Positions 1 to 7,796 of a DNA stretch of 18,266 nucleotides are shown here, in pieces. Position numbers and translations under genes: made by a program. This stretch comes from an uncultured Oscillospiraceae bacterium (lineage in GTDB: Bacteria > Bacillota > Clostridia > Oscillospirales > Oscillospiraceae): assembly GCA_934572355.1 (NCBI GenBank), contig CAKTKV010000010.1:1-18266 (forward strand). Reading direction: 5' to 3'. The notes under the pieces are model-generated. The model searched no databases. It worked only from the letters and a program-made list of their open reading frames with translations, and had not been told where the DNA came from. Position 1 is the stretch's first letter. Every line of letters begins with the position of its first letter.

Positions 1-606
1 GTTATTGACAGCATCCTTGACTATGATACGCTTGCAGAAGACTATGACTATACTGTTTCGGATCCGGTGAAAATCAAATACCACGGCAACAGTGAAGCTC
101 TCAAAAATTACTTTCCTGTGTGGTTCCGCATGGGGTTAAAGCACCCGACAATTTACATTGATGCGCTGATAGGCCTGTGCTCCGGATATATAGCGCCCTT
201 AGAAAGCGGCTTTATTGAACCGGACATATCCATTTCATCAAATAGATTAGTTGAAACAGATATCCCCGGAATCACAAGGAGATCCAATTTAGCTTTTGCG
301 GTTCCGGCAAATCTTGTCTGGCAAACATCACATAATATACCTGTGCTGAAGCTGTTCACTTTGTCGGGAATATATACTTGGCTTACACTTGCCTGTGTAG
401 TCCTGCTCTGGATAAAGAAAAAAGCGGCCGCCATAGTTCCGCTTATACCGGGAGTCATGAATATTCTGATCTGCATCGCTTCTCCCATGTCGAACAACAT
501 ACGCTACTGTCTAACGACCATGGCCATGATGCCCTTATTTTTATGGTGGACTGCAATGAACGTAAGTACCGGCAAAAAAGATGGGACTCACAGGGAAGCG
601 GAATAA
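1..606 (+). CDS. GT-C/DUF6020-like membrane glycosyltransferase, 3' end only (first of a tandem pair)
   Basis: The reading frame is open from base 1 and ends at TAA 604-606, so the last 201 residues of a longer protein are visible and the start lies outside the window. It aligns without gaps to residues 410-610 of the next gene, with about 127 of 201 positions identical by eye, including the shared segment PVWFRMGLKHPTIYIDALIG. Visible parts are an extracytoplasmic-looking stretch followed by hydrophobic segments near the C-terminus (around window residues 118-137, 144-160 and 168-185), typical of the C-terminal end of a polytopic GT-C-like protein. By analogy it would transfer a sugar from a lipid carrier at the outer face of the membrane, but donor and acceptor are unknown. 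I see no frameshift or stop, so it looks intact rather than a pseudogene. An internal ATG at 67 is not a likely start because the homology continues upstream to base 1. Confidence 0.8.
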   Translation, partial: VIDSILDYDTLAEDYDYTVSDPVKIKYHGNSEALKNYFPVWFRMGLKHPTIYIDALIGLCSGYIAPLESGFIEPDISISSNRLVETDIPGITRRSNLAFAVPANLVWQTSHNIPVLKLFTLSGIYTWLTLACVVLLWIKKKAAAIVPLIPGVMNILICIASPMSNNIRYCLTTMAMMPLFLWWTAMNVSTGKKDGTHREAE

Positions 607-629
607 CCCTTATAATATCATGTCATACA

Positions 630-658
630 TTGACTTGTACTGTCGGATGTGATATCCT
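630..658 (+). promoter_or_regulatory. candidate sigma-A promoter before the second GT-C gene
   Basis: TTGACT at 630-635 and TATCCT at 653-658 are separated by 17 bases, five of six and four of six matches to the consensus. The site lies in the 137-base gap between the two paralogues, so the downstream copy may be transcribed on its own as well as by read-through. There is no gene in this gap. Prediction only. Confidence 0.4.
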
Positions 659-731
659 GCTATATATTGATGATTTGTTGGCGAGCGTCTTTTATCATGC
701 GCAGCCTATCAATACCGCAGAAGCGCAGGGT

Positions 732-735
732 GGAG
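732..735 (+). promoter_or_regulatory. ribosome binding site supporting a TTG start
   Basis: GGAG, within TGGAGAA, lies 8 bases before TTG 744. The next in-frame ATG (789) has no comparable motif in front of it, so this site decides for the TTG start. Confidence 0.55.
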
Positions 736-743
736 AATAAGTA

Positions 744-2576
744 TTGGATATAACAGTAAAAACCGGGCGTTCAAAAAAAGTGTTGTGGATGTTCGAGAGC
801 TTTATAATCGTCTTGGCGTTGTTTGCAAAGGCAGAAGTCATTCCCGGCGACGGTTCTGAGAATGCGCTGCTCGCATTCTTTGCAAAATTCAGGGACAGCT
901 TTGAAAGCTCTGGGATCACCGGGCTTATACTCTTCGTTCTCTTCTATTATTTTCAGCGCGAAACTGCGTCGAGGAAGCTTGAGAACGACTGGCGCATTAT
1001 CCTGCTGTCCGGTCTCTTCGCGGTCTTGTACATTGCCGGACGCACCATGCGTGATTCCGGCACGCTGGCCTTTATGAGCGCGAATGCCTATCAGCATTTT
1101 CTTTCCTGTCTGTGCATCCTCGGCTATTGGTGCATGATCGACCTGCTGCTGCGATGGATCCTCTATAGCTTTGAAAGGGCGACGCCGGAGCAGTATGGCG
1201 GCAAATCCGAACCCAAGATATGGCTTTGCTATTTCGCCATCATTTTTATATGCTGGCTGCCGTGGATTTTTTCGAGCTACCCGGCGACCTTCTGTCCCGA
1301 TTCAACATGGCAGCTCCAACAGGGGCTTGGGTATACGGAATATACGACTCATCACCCGCCGCTGAGCACGGCGATCATGACGCTCTGCGTGAACCTCGGC
1401 GCGGCGATAAAATCCCGTACCTTCGGCTGCTTTATATACATAGTCATGCAGACGGTTCTCGGCTCTATGATCTTCGCATACGCGCTGGTCGTGCTGCGCC
1501 GCATGGGTATAAGCCGGGGCGCGCGGACCGCGGCAGTGCTGTTTTACTGTCTGAACCCCGTATGGGGCATGTACTGCCAGTGGTTCGAGAAGGACATGCT
1601 GTACACAGAGTTTTACGTCCTCACGGCAGTACTGCTGATAGAGGTGCTGTACACCGGAAAGTGCAGCGGCAAAAAGACGGCCGCAGTCTGCGCATCGGCT
1701 GTTGTGACCTTCCTTCTCAGGAACAACGCCGTGTATGAGCTGCTGCCTTTTATGATCCTGCTCATTTTCTGCATCCCGCGTGAGGTCAGGAAACGCATGG
1801 CCTGCGCGGTGTGCGCGGCAGTTCTGGTATATGGCACAGTGGTGCATGGGCTTTATCCCGCGCTCGGCTTCAAAAAAGGCTCCGAGGCGGAGATGCTGAG
1901 CATTCCTTTCCAGCAGACCGCGCGGTATGTCGCATTCGCCGGAGACGAAGTGACAGAAAACGAGCGTAAGGTCATCAGCGATGTTCTTGAGTATGACACA
2001 CTTGCCGAGGACTATCAGTACCACTGGTCAGACCCGGTGAAAAACAAGTATCACGGCGACAGTGGAGCTCTGAAAAATTACCTCCCAGTGTGGTTCCGCA
2101 TGGGGCTCAAGCACCCGACGATATATATCGACGCGCTGATTGGGCTCAACTACGGGTATATCGCGCCTTTGGAAACGACTTATGTTGAGCCATCCATATC
2201 CTTTTCAGGCGATGGCACAGAAGAAACTGATATTCCCGGAGTCACCAGAACCGCTAATGAAATTCCGGCAGTCCTTATGAACATTATTTGGTTGGCCACA
2301 ACTAAAGTTCCCATGCTCGAGCTGTTCTCGGCGGCGGGAATGTACACATGGCTGACGCTTATCTGCGCCGTCATGCTCTGGGTAAAGAAAAAAGCTTCCG
2401 CCATGGTTTCGCTCATACCGGGAGCAATGAATATTCTGGTCTGCATTGCATCCCCCCTGTCCAGCAGCATACGCTACTGTCTGCCGGCAGTGGCCATGAT
2501 GCCTGTGATATTATGGTGGACTGCAATGAATGTATCATCAGCTGACAAAAACAAAGGAGACGCCTGCAATGGATAA
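744..2576 (+). CDS. GT-C/DUF6020-like polytopic membrane glycosyltransferase
   Basis: A 610-residue protein with about ten hydrophobic segments, resembling GT-C-fold membrane glycosyltransferases and the DUF6020-type family; that family name is from memory. Recognisable elements are CPDSTWQLQQ at residues 184-193, HHPP at 203-206, EKD at 282-284 and LLRNNA at 324-329. The acidic PDS and EKD motifs sit in predicted loops, as expected for metal or lipid-phosphate sugar binding in such enzymes. The start is taken as TTG at 744, preceded by GGAG at 732-735 with 8 bases spacing; the first in-frame ATG is at 789 and would remove 15 residues. The gene end overlaps the next gene by 8 bases, which suggests translational coupling to the GT2 enzyme that may make its lipid-linked donor. 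The upstream partial gene is a tandem paralogue. Substrate and acceptor cannot be read from the sequence. Confidence 0.75.
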   Translation: MDITVKTGRSKKVLWMFESFIIVLALFAKAEVIPGDGSENALLAFFAKFRDSFESSGITGLILFVLFYYFQRETASRKLENDWRIILLSGLFAVLYIAGRTMRDSGTLAFMSANAYQHFLSCLCILGYWCMIDLLLRWILYSFERATPEQYGGKSEPKIWLCYFAIIFICWLPWIFSSYPATFCPDSTWQLQQGLGYTEYTTHHPPLSTAIMTLCVNLGAAIKSRTFGCFIYIVMQTVLGSMIFAYALVVLRRMGISRGARTAAVLFYCLNPVWGMYCQWFEKDMLYTEFYVLTAVLLIEVLYTGKCSGKKTAAVCASAVVTFLLRNNAVYELLPFMILLIFCIPREVRKRMACAVCAAVLVYGTVVHGLYPALGFKKGSEAEMLSIPFQQTARYVAFAGDEVTENERKVISDVLEYDTLAEDYQYHWSDPVKNKYHGDSGALKNYLPVWFRMGLKHPTIYIDALIGLNYGYIAPLETTYVEPSISFSGDGTEETDIPGVTRTANEIPAVLMNIIWLATTKVPMLELFSAAGMYTWLTLICAVMLWVKKKASAMVSLIPGAMNILVCIASPLSSSIRYCLPAVAMMPVILWWTAMNVSSADKNKGDACNG

Positions 2577-3513
2577 AATCGCCGTTCTTATTCCCTGCTA
2601 TAACGAGGCTCAGACCATAGCAAAGGTCGTGACCGACTTCCGCCGTGAGCTTCCTGAGGCAGTCATATATGTCTATGACAACAACTCCTCTGACGGCACG
2701 GACGAGATCGCCCGCGCAGCGGGCGCCGTAGTCCGCTATGAGCACCAGCAGGGCAAGGGCAACGTCGTGCGCCGCATGTTCCAGGAGATAGACGCCGAGT
2801 GCTACCTGATGGCGGACGGCGACGATACATATCCCGCGGAAAATGCCCGCGCTCTCGCGCGCCATGTTCTTGAGGAGCAGGCCGATATGGTCGTCGGCGA
2901 TAGGCTTTCCTCTACCTACTTTGAGGAAAACAAGCGGCCGTTTCATAATTTCGGCAACAGCATTGTCCGCTGGGGCATCAACAAGCTCTTCAAGAGCGGC
3001 ATCAAGGACGTCATGACCGGCTACCGCGCGTTCAGCTACCGGTTCGTGAAAAGCTTCCCTGTCGTCTCCAAGGGCTTCGAGATAGAGACGGAGATGACCA
3101 TCCACGCCGTCACAAAGAACATGTACGTCTGCAACGAGATCGTCGATTACCGTGACCGTCCGCAGGGCAGCGAATCAAAGCTCAACACCGTGAGCGACGG
3201 CTTTAAGGTCATCTTTACCATATTCAATCTTTTCCGGAACTATAAGCCGATGCAGTTTTTCTCGCTGCTGGCTCTGCTGCTTTTCGTGATCTCAGCGGCG
3301 GTATTTATCCCGCTTGTGCTTGTCCCGTACTGGCAAACAGGGCTTGTGGCGCGCTTCCCAACGCTCATCGTGTGCGGCTTTGTCACCTTGGCAGCGCTTC
3401 TCTCGCTCTTTAACGGCATGGTGCTTGATGCCATCATGCAGCAGGAAAGGCGGGAATATGAGTTCCGTCTCATGCTTGTGCACGACATGGAAAAGCGGGC
3501 AAAGGGAAATTGA
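2569..3513 (+). CDS. GT2-family polyprenyl-phosphate glycosyltransferase (dolichol-phosphate mannosyltransferase-like)
   Basis: A 314-residue GT-A-fold glycosyltransferase of family 2 with a membrane tail. It opens with the nucleotide-binding strand IAVLIPCYNEA, followed by DNNSSDGT at residues 37-44, the metal-binding ADGDD at 82-86, and VMTGYRAFSYRFVKSFP around 148-164, all typical of DPM1-like polyprenyl-phosphate sugar transferases. Two membrane segments follow at about 228-253 and 262-288. Such enzymes move a sugar from a nucleotide donor to undecaprenyl phosphate at the inner face of the membrane; the sugar cannot be told here. ATG 2569 is chosen because AAAGGAG at 2553-2559 stands 9 bases upstream and because the family begins here; an in-frame ATG at 2530 would add 13 unsupported residues. 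It overlaps the stop of the GT-C gene by 8 bases, which fits a donor-maker/donor-user pair. Confidence 0.88.
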   Translation: MDKIAVLIPCYNEAQTIAKVVTDFRRELPEAVIYVYDNNSSDGTDEIARAAGAVVRYEHQQGKGNVVRRMFQEIDAECYLMADGDDTYPAENARALARHVLEEQADMVVGDRLSSTYFEENKRPFHNFGNSIVRWGINKLFKSGIKDVMTGYRAFSYRFVKSFPVVSKGFEIETEMTIHAVTKNMYVCNEIVDYRDRPQGSESKLNTVSDGFKVIFTIFNLFRNYKPMQFFSLLALLLFVISAAVFIPLVLVPYWQTGLVARFPTLIVCGFVTLAALLSLFNGMVLDAIMQQERREYEFRLMLVHDMEKRAKGN

Positions 3514-3548
3514 AAAGAGCTCTTACATACGACATAATTCATCACAGA

Positions 3549-3582
3549 AAATGCACCTGATCTTAATCGATCAGGTGCATTT
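3549..3582. terminator. bidirectional hairpin terminator between convergent genes
   Basis: A 14-base perfect stem (3549-3562 with 3569-3582) and a 6-base loop, with A-rich left and T-rich right flanks. It lies in the 101-base gap between the converging GT2 gene and the GGGtGRT gene and can serve both strands, best for the plus strand where TTTCTT follows the stem. Confidence 0.8.
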
Positions 3583-3614
3583 CTTATACCTTTATTCTGG
3601 TTCAGTCGGAAGAC

Positions 3615-4616
3615 TTACTTCTTCATTGCCTCAGCAGTAGCGACTGCAACAGCGACGGTCGCGCCGACCATGGGGTTGTTGCCCATGCCGAGGAAGCCCA
3701 TCATCTCAACGTGCGCGGGCACGGAGGAGGAGCCGGCAAACTGAGCGTCGGAGTGCATACGACCCATGGTATCGGTCATGCCGTAGGAAGCGGGGCCGGC
3801 TGCCATGTTGTCCGGGTGGAGAGTACGGCCGGTACCGCCGCCGGATGCGACGGAGAAGTACTTCTTGCCCTGCTCGATGCATTCCTTCTTGTAGGTACCT
3901 GCAACGGGATGCTGGAAGCGGGTGGGGTTGGTGGAGTTGCCGGTGATGGAAACATCAACGCCCTCGAAGTGCATGATGGCAACGCCCTCGCGGACGTCGT
4001 CGCAGCCGTAGCAGCGCACATCTGCGCGCTCGGTCTCGGAGTAGCGGATCTCGCGGACGATCTTCAGCTCGCCCGTGTAGTAATCGAACTGGGTCTGGAC
4101 ATAGGTGAAGCCGTTGATACGGGAAATGATCTGGGCTGCATCCTTGCCAAGGCCGTTGAGGATGACGCGCAGGGGCTGCTTACGTGCCTTGTTCGCGTTC
4201 TTGACAATGCCGATCGCGCCTTCTGCGGCGGCGAAGGACTCGTGACCTGCGAGGAAGGCGAAGCACTTGGTCTCATCGCTCAGCAGCATTGCGCCGAGGT
4301 TGCCGTGGCCAAGGCCGACCTTGCGGTCGTCAGCGACGGAACCGTCGAGGCAGAAGCTCTGAAGGCCGATGCCGATGTACTTTGCAGCTTCAGCAGCGTT
4401 CTTTGCGCCGGACTTGATGGCGATGGCCGCGCCGACGCAGTATGCCCAGCGGACGTTCTCAAAGCAGATGGGCTGGATGCTCGCGGTGATCTCGTAGGGG
4501 TCAAAGCCCATACCCTTGCAGATCTCTCTGCATTCCTCGACAGAGCCGATGCCGTACTGAGCGAGGACGCCGTTTATCTTGTCTATTCTTCTCTCGTAAT
4601 TCTCAAACAGAGCCAT
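3615..4616 (-). CDS. GGGtGRT-family protein of unknown function
   Basis: A 333-residue soluble protein that carries the family's namesake GGGTGRT at residues 259-265. It has no signal peptide and no clear membrane segment; the sequence is rich in Gly and Ala, with the Gly-rich patch GLGHGNLGAM at 101-110 and a C-terminal run GFLGMGNNPMVGATVAVAVA. Nine cysteines are present, including C29xxxC33 and C202xxC205, which could bind metal, although this is not shown. The start at 4616 has AAGGAGGA at 4624-4631, 7 bases upstream, a very strong site suggesting high expression. It lies 18 bases downstream of the IscU-like gene and is the last gene of the glycolytic operon. To my knowledge the family is named only by its motif and has no established activity. 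Fe-S cluster handling with its partner is my inference from gene order. Confidence 0.85.
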   Translation of the reverse strand: MALFENYERRIDKINGVLAQYGIGSVEECREICKGMGFDPYEITASIQPICFENVRWAYCVGAAIAIKSGAKNAAEAAKYIGIGLQSFCLDGSVADDRKVGLGHGNLGAMLLSDETKCFAFLAGHESFAAAEGAIGIVKNANKARKQPLRVILNGLGKDAAQIISRINGFTYVQTQFDYYTGELKIVREIRYSETERADVRCYGCDDVREGVAIMHFEGVDVSITGNSTNPTRFQHPVAGTYKKECIEQGKKYFSVASGGGTGRTLHPDNMAAGPASYGMTDTMGRMHSDAQFAGSSSVPAHVEMMGFLGMGNNPMVGATVAVAVATAEAMKK

Positions 4617-4634
4617 TAGATTGTCCTCCTTCTC

Positions 4635-5327
4635 TTATTCCTGACGCGGGTCAATGTACTTGACGGCGCTGTCCCACTGGCCATAGTGACCCTTGGCCTT
4701 CTCAAGAGCCTCGTTTGCGTCGATGCCCTTCTTGATGAAGTCCATCATCTTGCCGAGGGAAACGAACTCGTAGCCAATGATCTCATCGTCCTTGTTCAGA
4801 GCGATGCGGGTGACATAGCCTTCGGTGAGCTCCATGTAGCGCGGCCCCTTTTCCTTGGTCGCGAACATGGTGCCGACCTGGGAGCGCAGACCCTTGCCGA
4901 GGTCTTCCAGAGAAGCGCCGACAGCAAGACCGTCTTCGGAGAAAGCGGACTGAGAGCGGCCGTAAACGATCTGGAGGAACAGCTCGCGCATTGCGGTGTT
5001 GATAGCGTCGCAGACGAGGTCGGTATTGAGAGCCTCAAGAATGGTCTTGCCGATGAGGATCTCGGAAGCCATTGCTGCGGAGTGGGTCATGCCGGAGCAG
5101 CCGATGGTCTCGACCAGAGCTTCCTCAATGATGCCCTTCTTGATGTTCAGGGTCAGCTTGCATGCGCCCTGCTGAGGAGCACACCAGCCGATGCCGTGGG
5201 TAAAACCGGAGATATCGGAGATTTCCTTGGCCTGGACCCACTTGCCCTCCTCGGGGATGGGAGCGGGGCCGTGATATGCGCCCTTTGCGACGGGGCACAT
5301 ATTCTTTACTTCTGTGGTGTAGATCAT
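4635..5327 (-). CDS. IscU/NifU-N-like iron-sulfur scaffold protein, atypical
   Basis: A 230-residue protein related to the IscU/NifU N-terminal scaffold domain. The best match is IGCSGMTHSAAMASEILIGKT around residues 75-95, which corresponds to the scaffold signature with a ligand cysteine (C77) followed by the Ser/Ala-rich helix and a GKT-like end. Cysteines lie at 11, 49, 56, 77 and 106. The third scaffold ligand, normally in an R-x-x-C-A context about 40 residues later, has no cysteine here: the region reads YGRSQSAFSEDGLAVGASL. The N-terminus has an extra 40 or so residues with C11, and the C-terminus extends beyond the usual domain, so it is longer than the common IscU of roughly 125-150 residues. 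ATG 5327 follows a purine-rich AAGGGAA. It is most likely translated with the GGGtGRT gene 18 bases downstream. Scaffold or Fe-S sensing function is inferred from family only. Confidence 0.75.
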   Translation of the reverse strand: MIYTTEVKNMCPVAKGAYHGPAPIPEEGKWVQAKEISDISGFTHGIGWCAPQQGACKLTLNIKKGIIEEALVETIGCSGMTHSAAMASEILIGKTILEALNTDLVCDAINTAMRELFLQIVYGRSQSAFSEDGLAVGASLEDLGKGLRSQVGTMFATKEKGPRYMELTEGYVTRIALNKDDEIIGYEFVSLGKMMDFIKKGIDANEALEKAKGHYGQWDSAVKYIDPRQE

Positions 5328-5376
5328 ATCGTTTTCCCTTCCATTCTCTAAAAAATAGAATAAACAAACTTATGTA

Positions 5377-5395
5377 CCGGCCGCTCACTGGCCGG
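5377..5395 (-). terminator. GC-rich hairpin after gpmI, possible attenuator
   Basis: CCGGCC (5377-5382) pairs with GGCCGG (5390-5395) around a 7-base loop, 6 bases after the gpmI stop in the direction of transcription. The minus-strand transcript continues into a T-rich stretch, with T5-T6 only about 27 bases further on. It could partly stop transcription before the IscU-like/GGGtGRT pair or protect the 3' end of a processed message. Confidence 0.45.
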
Positions 5396-5401
5396 GGCTG
5401 C

Positions 5402-6916
5402 TCACTTGATGAGCGATACGCCGGTCATTTCCTCCGGCTGCTTGAGTCCCATTATCTGAAGAATTGTGGGGGCAATGTCGGCAAGCTTGCCGTTGTTGAG
5501 CTCAATGCCCTTCATGCAGACGGTGAACGGGACAAGGTTCGTGGTGTGCGCGGTGTTGACCTTGCCGTTTTCATCGAACATGCACTCGGCATTGCCGTGA
5601 TCCGCGGTGACAAGCAGCACGGTGTCGGGGTGTTTTGCGACCTCTTCCATGATACGTCCCATGCAGGTATCGACAGTCTCGACAGCCTTGACAGCCGCTT
5701 CCATAACACCGGTGTGTCCGACCATGTCGCAGTTAGCAAAGTTGCAGACGATGAGATCATACTTATCGGAGGCGATAGCCTCAATGCACTTGTCGGCGAC
5801 CTTTGCCGCGCTCATCTGAGGCACGAGGTCGTAAGTCGGGAACTCCTTCGGAGAAGGCACAAGGCATCTGTCCTCGCCCTCTTCCTGCTTTTCAACGCCG
5901 CCGTTGAAGAAGAAGGTGACATGCGCGTACTTCTCAGTCTCGGCAACGCGGAACTGCTTGAGTCCGCAGTGGCTGACATAGTCGCCGAGGGTGTTCTTGA
6001 TGACCTCGGGCGGGTAAGCGATGGGCAGAGGAAGCGTCTCATCATACTGCGCGGTGCAGACATAGCTCAGCGGGCAGACAACTTTCTTTCTCTCGAAGCC
6101 GTCGAAGTTTTCAAGGTTCAGCGCCCAGGTCATTTCTCTTGCGCGGTCGGGGCGGAAGTTCATGAAGATGACGCTGTCGCCCTTGTTGATGACTCCCTCG
6201 GAGCAGACGACGACCGGCTCGACAAACTCGTCGGTAACATCGTTTGCATAGCTTGCCTCAACAGCGTGGACAGGATCGGAGTCCATAACGCCCTCGCCGC
6301 AGACGATGGCGTTGTAGCCCTTCTCTACGCGATCCCAGCGCTTGTCGCGATCCATGCCCCAGAAGCGACCCTGGATGGTGGCGATCTTCGCGTTGCCGAG
6401 CTCTTTGCACTTGTCATTGAGCTGTGCGACAAAGCCTGCGCCGCTCTTGGGAGCGACATCGCGCCCGTCGAGGAAGCAGTGGACATAGACCTTTTCAACG
6501 CCGCGCTGCTTTGCCATATCGAGTATCGCAAAGACATGCGTCAGGTGGCTGTGAACGCCGCCGGTGGACATCAGGCCCATGATGTGCAGAGCCTTGCCGT
6601 TTGCCTTGGCATCCTCCATGGCCTTGATGTAGGCGGCATTCTGGAAGAACTTGCCGTTCTCGATCTCCTGCGTCATCTTCGGCAGGATCTGGAACACCAC
6701 GCGGCCGGCGCCCATATTGGTGTGGCCGACCTCGGAGTTGCCCATCTGGCCGGCGGGCAGACCGACGTCAAGCCCGGAAGCGGAGAGCGTGGAGTAGGGA
6801 TTCGACGAAAAGAGCTTGTCAAGATTCGGCTTCTTCGCCTGTGCAACGGCGTTGCCGGCAGTCGGAGCTGCGAGGCCGTAGCCATCAAGAATTATAAGAA
6901 CTGCTTTTTTAGACAT
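5402..6916 (-). CDS. gpmI: 2,3-bisphosphoglycerate-independent phosphoglycerate mutase
   Basis: Interconverts 3-phosphoglycerate and 2-phosphoglycerate in glycolysis, in the cytoplasm, with two Mn2+ ions. The 504 residues match the usual family length of about 510. The alkaline-phosphatase-type start VLIILDGYGL (residues 6-15) holds the first metal-binding Asp; the phosphorylated serine is S61 in GQMGNSEVGH; the substrate-binding insert includes the HCFLDGRDV segment near residues 125-133; metal ligands occur in CNFANCDMVGHTG and TADHGNAE near the C-terminus. Start ATG 6916 has AGAAGG at 6925-6930, 8 bases upstream. It lies 36 bases after tpiA and belongs to the same operon. There is no cofactor-dependent mutase in the window. 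Assignment is secure from motifs and context. Confidence 0.97.
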   Translation of the reverse strand: MSKKAVLIILDGYGLAAPTAGNAVAQAKKPNLDKLFSSNPYSTLSASGLDVGLPAGQMGNSEVGHTNMGAGRVVFQILPKMTQEIENGKFFQNAAYIKAMEDAKANGKALHIMGLMSTGGVHSHLTHVFAILDMAKQRGVEKVYVHCFLDGRDVAPKSGAGFVAQLNDKCKELGNAKIATIQGRFWGMDRDKRWDRVEKGYNAIVCGEGVMDSDPVHAVEASYANDVTDEFVEPVVVCSEGVINKGDSVIFMNFRPDRAREMTWALNLENFDGFERKKVVCPLSYVCTAQYDETLPLPIAYPPEVIKNTLGDYVSHCGLKQFRVAETEKYAHVTFFFNGGVEKQEEGEDRCLVPSPKEFPTYDLVPQMSAAKVADKCIEAIASDKYDLIVCNFANCDMVGHTGVMEAAVKAVETVDTCMGRIMEEVAKHPDTVLLVTADHGNAECMFDENGKVNTAHTTNLVPFTVCMKGIELNNGKLADIAPTILQIMGLKQPEEMTGVSLIK

Positions 6917-6952
6917 TTATGATACCTTCTTATTTATACAATCGCGATCGTA

Positions 6953-7726
6953 TCAGTCCTGATCGGTAGCCTTGACTATCTCGGAGAAGTCGACCGGCTT
7001 GAGAGAAGCGCCGCCGATAAGACCGCCGTCGATGTCAGGCTGTGCGAGCAGCTCGAATGCGTTCTTCGCGTTCATGCTGCCGCCGTAGAGAATGCTGACC
7101 GCGCGTGCAGGACGTGCGCCGTAGATGCCGCGGACGACCGCGCGGATACCCTGGCAGACTTCCTCAGCCTGCTCTGCGGTAGCGGTCTTGCCGGTGCCGA
7201 TAGCCCAGATGGGCTCGTAAGCGATGATGCAGCGGCGCAGCTGGCTTGCGTCAACTCCGCTGAGAGCGGCTTTGACCTGATACGCGACATATTCCATAGT
7301 CAGATCCATCTCGCGCTGCTCAAGACTCTCGCCGACGCAGATTATGGGAATGATACCCTTCTCAAGAAGCGCCTTGACCTTGGCGTTAATGAGCATATCG
7401 TCCTCACCGTGGTACTGACGGCGCTCGGAGTGGCCGACAATGCAGTACTTTGCGCCGATGTCGGCAAGCTGGGCAGCGGACACCTCGCCGGTGTATGCGC
7501 CCTTCTCGTACTTGGAAACATCCTGTCCGCCGGCGGCGACCTTGCAGTCCTTCCCGGCCTTTATCATTGCGGGCAGCAGGGGTGCGGGAGTGCAGAGCAC
7601 GACGTCACATGCGCGGGTCTTGGGGAGGTTTTCCTTCAGCTGCTCCATGAAGGGCTTTATCTCTGATGCCAGCATGTTCATCTTCCAGTTGCCGGCAATC
7701 ACAGTCTTGCGGTACTTTCTGTTCAT
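6953..7726 (-). CDS. tpiA: triosephosphate isomerase
   Basis: Interconverts dihydroxyacetone phosphate and glyceraldehyde 3-phosphate. The 257-residue TIM-barrel protein has AGNWKMN with catalytic K15, the electrophilic His in VGHSERR (H99), and catalytic E171 in AYEPIWAIGTGKTA, which also begins the mobile loop 6. The phosphate-binding YGGSMNAKN and GGLIGGASL segments follow near the C-terminus. Length is normal. ATG 7726 is preceded by GGAGGA at 7732-7737, 5 bases upstream. It is the third gene of the trmL-pgk-tpiA-gpmI operon and is separated from pgk by a 70-base gap with a hairpin. Confidence 0.97.
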   Translation of the reverse strand: MNRKYRKTVIAGNWKMNMLASEIKPFMEQLKENLPKTRACDVVLCTPAPLLPAMIKAGKDCKVAAGGQDVSKYEKGAYTGEVSAAQLADIGAKYCIVGHSERRQYHGEDDMLINAKVKALLEKGIIPIICVGESLEQREMDLTMEYVAYQVKAALSGVDASQLRRCIIAYEPIWAIGTGKTATAEQAEEVCQGIRAVVRGIYGARPARAVSILYGGSMNAKNAFELLAQPDIDGGLIGGASLKPVDFSEIVKATDQD

Positions 7727-7757
7727 AGTGATCCTCCAGACTTTTTAATACACTGCT

Positions 7758-7785
7758 GTGCAGATGCCCTTTCGAGCATCTGCAC
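7758..7785 (-). other. intercistronic hairpin between pgk and tpiA
   Basis: GTGCAGATGC (7758-7767) pairs perfectly with GCATCTGCAC (7776-7785) around an 8-base loop and may extend by further pairs at the base. On the minus-strand transcript it lies just after the pgk stop and is not followed by a T run, so it is a poor terminator. An mRNA processing or stability element that sets pgk against tpiA levels is more likely. It could act as a weak plus-strand terminator since TTTATTATTTTA follows on that strand, but no plus-strand gene ends here. Confidence 0.5.
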
Positions 7786-7796
7786 GGTTTATTATT

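Noticed and set aside
67..606. The first GT-C copy as a short 179-residue gene starting at ATG 67
   Set aside because: Homology to the second copy goes on upstream to base 1 in the same frame, so this is the end of a longer gene cut by the window.
3711..4619. A 302-codon plus-strand open frame opposite the GGGtGRT gene
   Set aside because: The translation is low-complexity Ala/Gly/Val/Asp, with no homology signs, against a clear family match on the minus strand.
5276..6922. A 548-codon plus-strand open frame opposite gpmI and the IscU-like gene
   Set aside because: It has no ribosome binding site or family motif and exists because the codons of the opposite-strand genes avoid the complements of stop codons. 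The gpmI motifs are on the minus strand.
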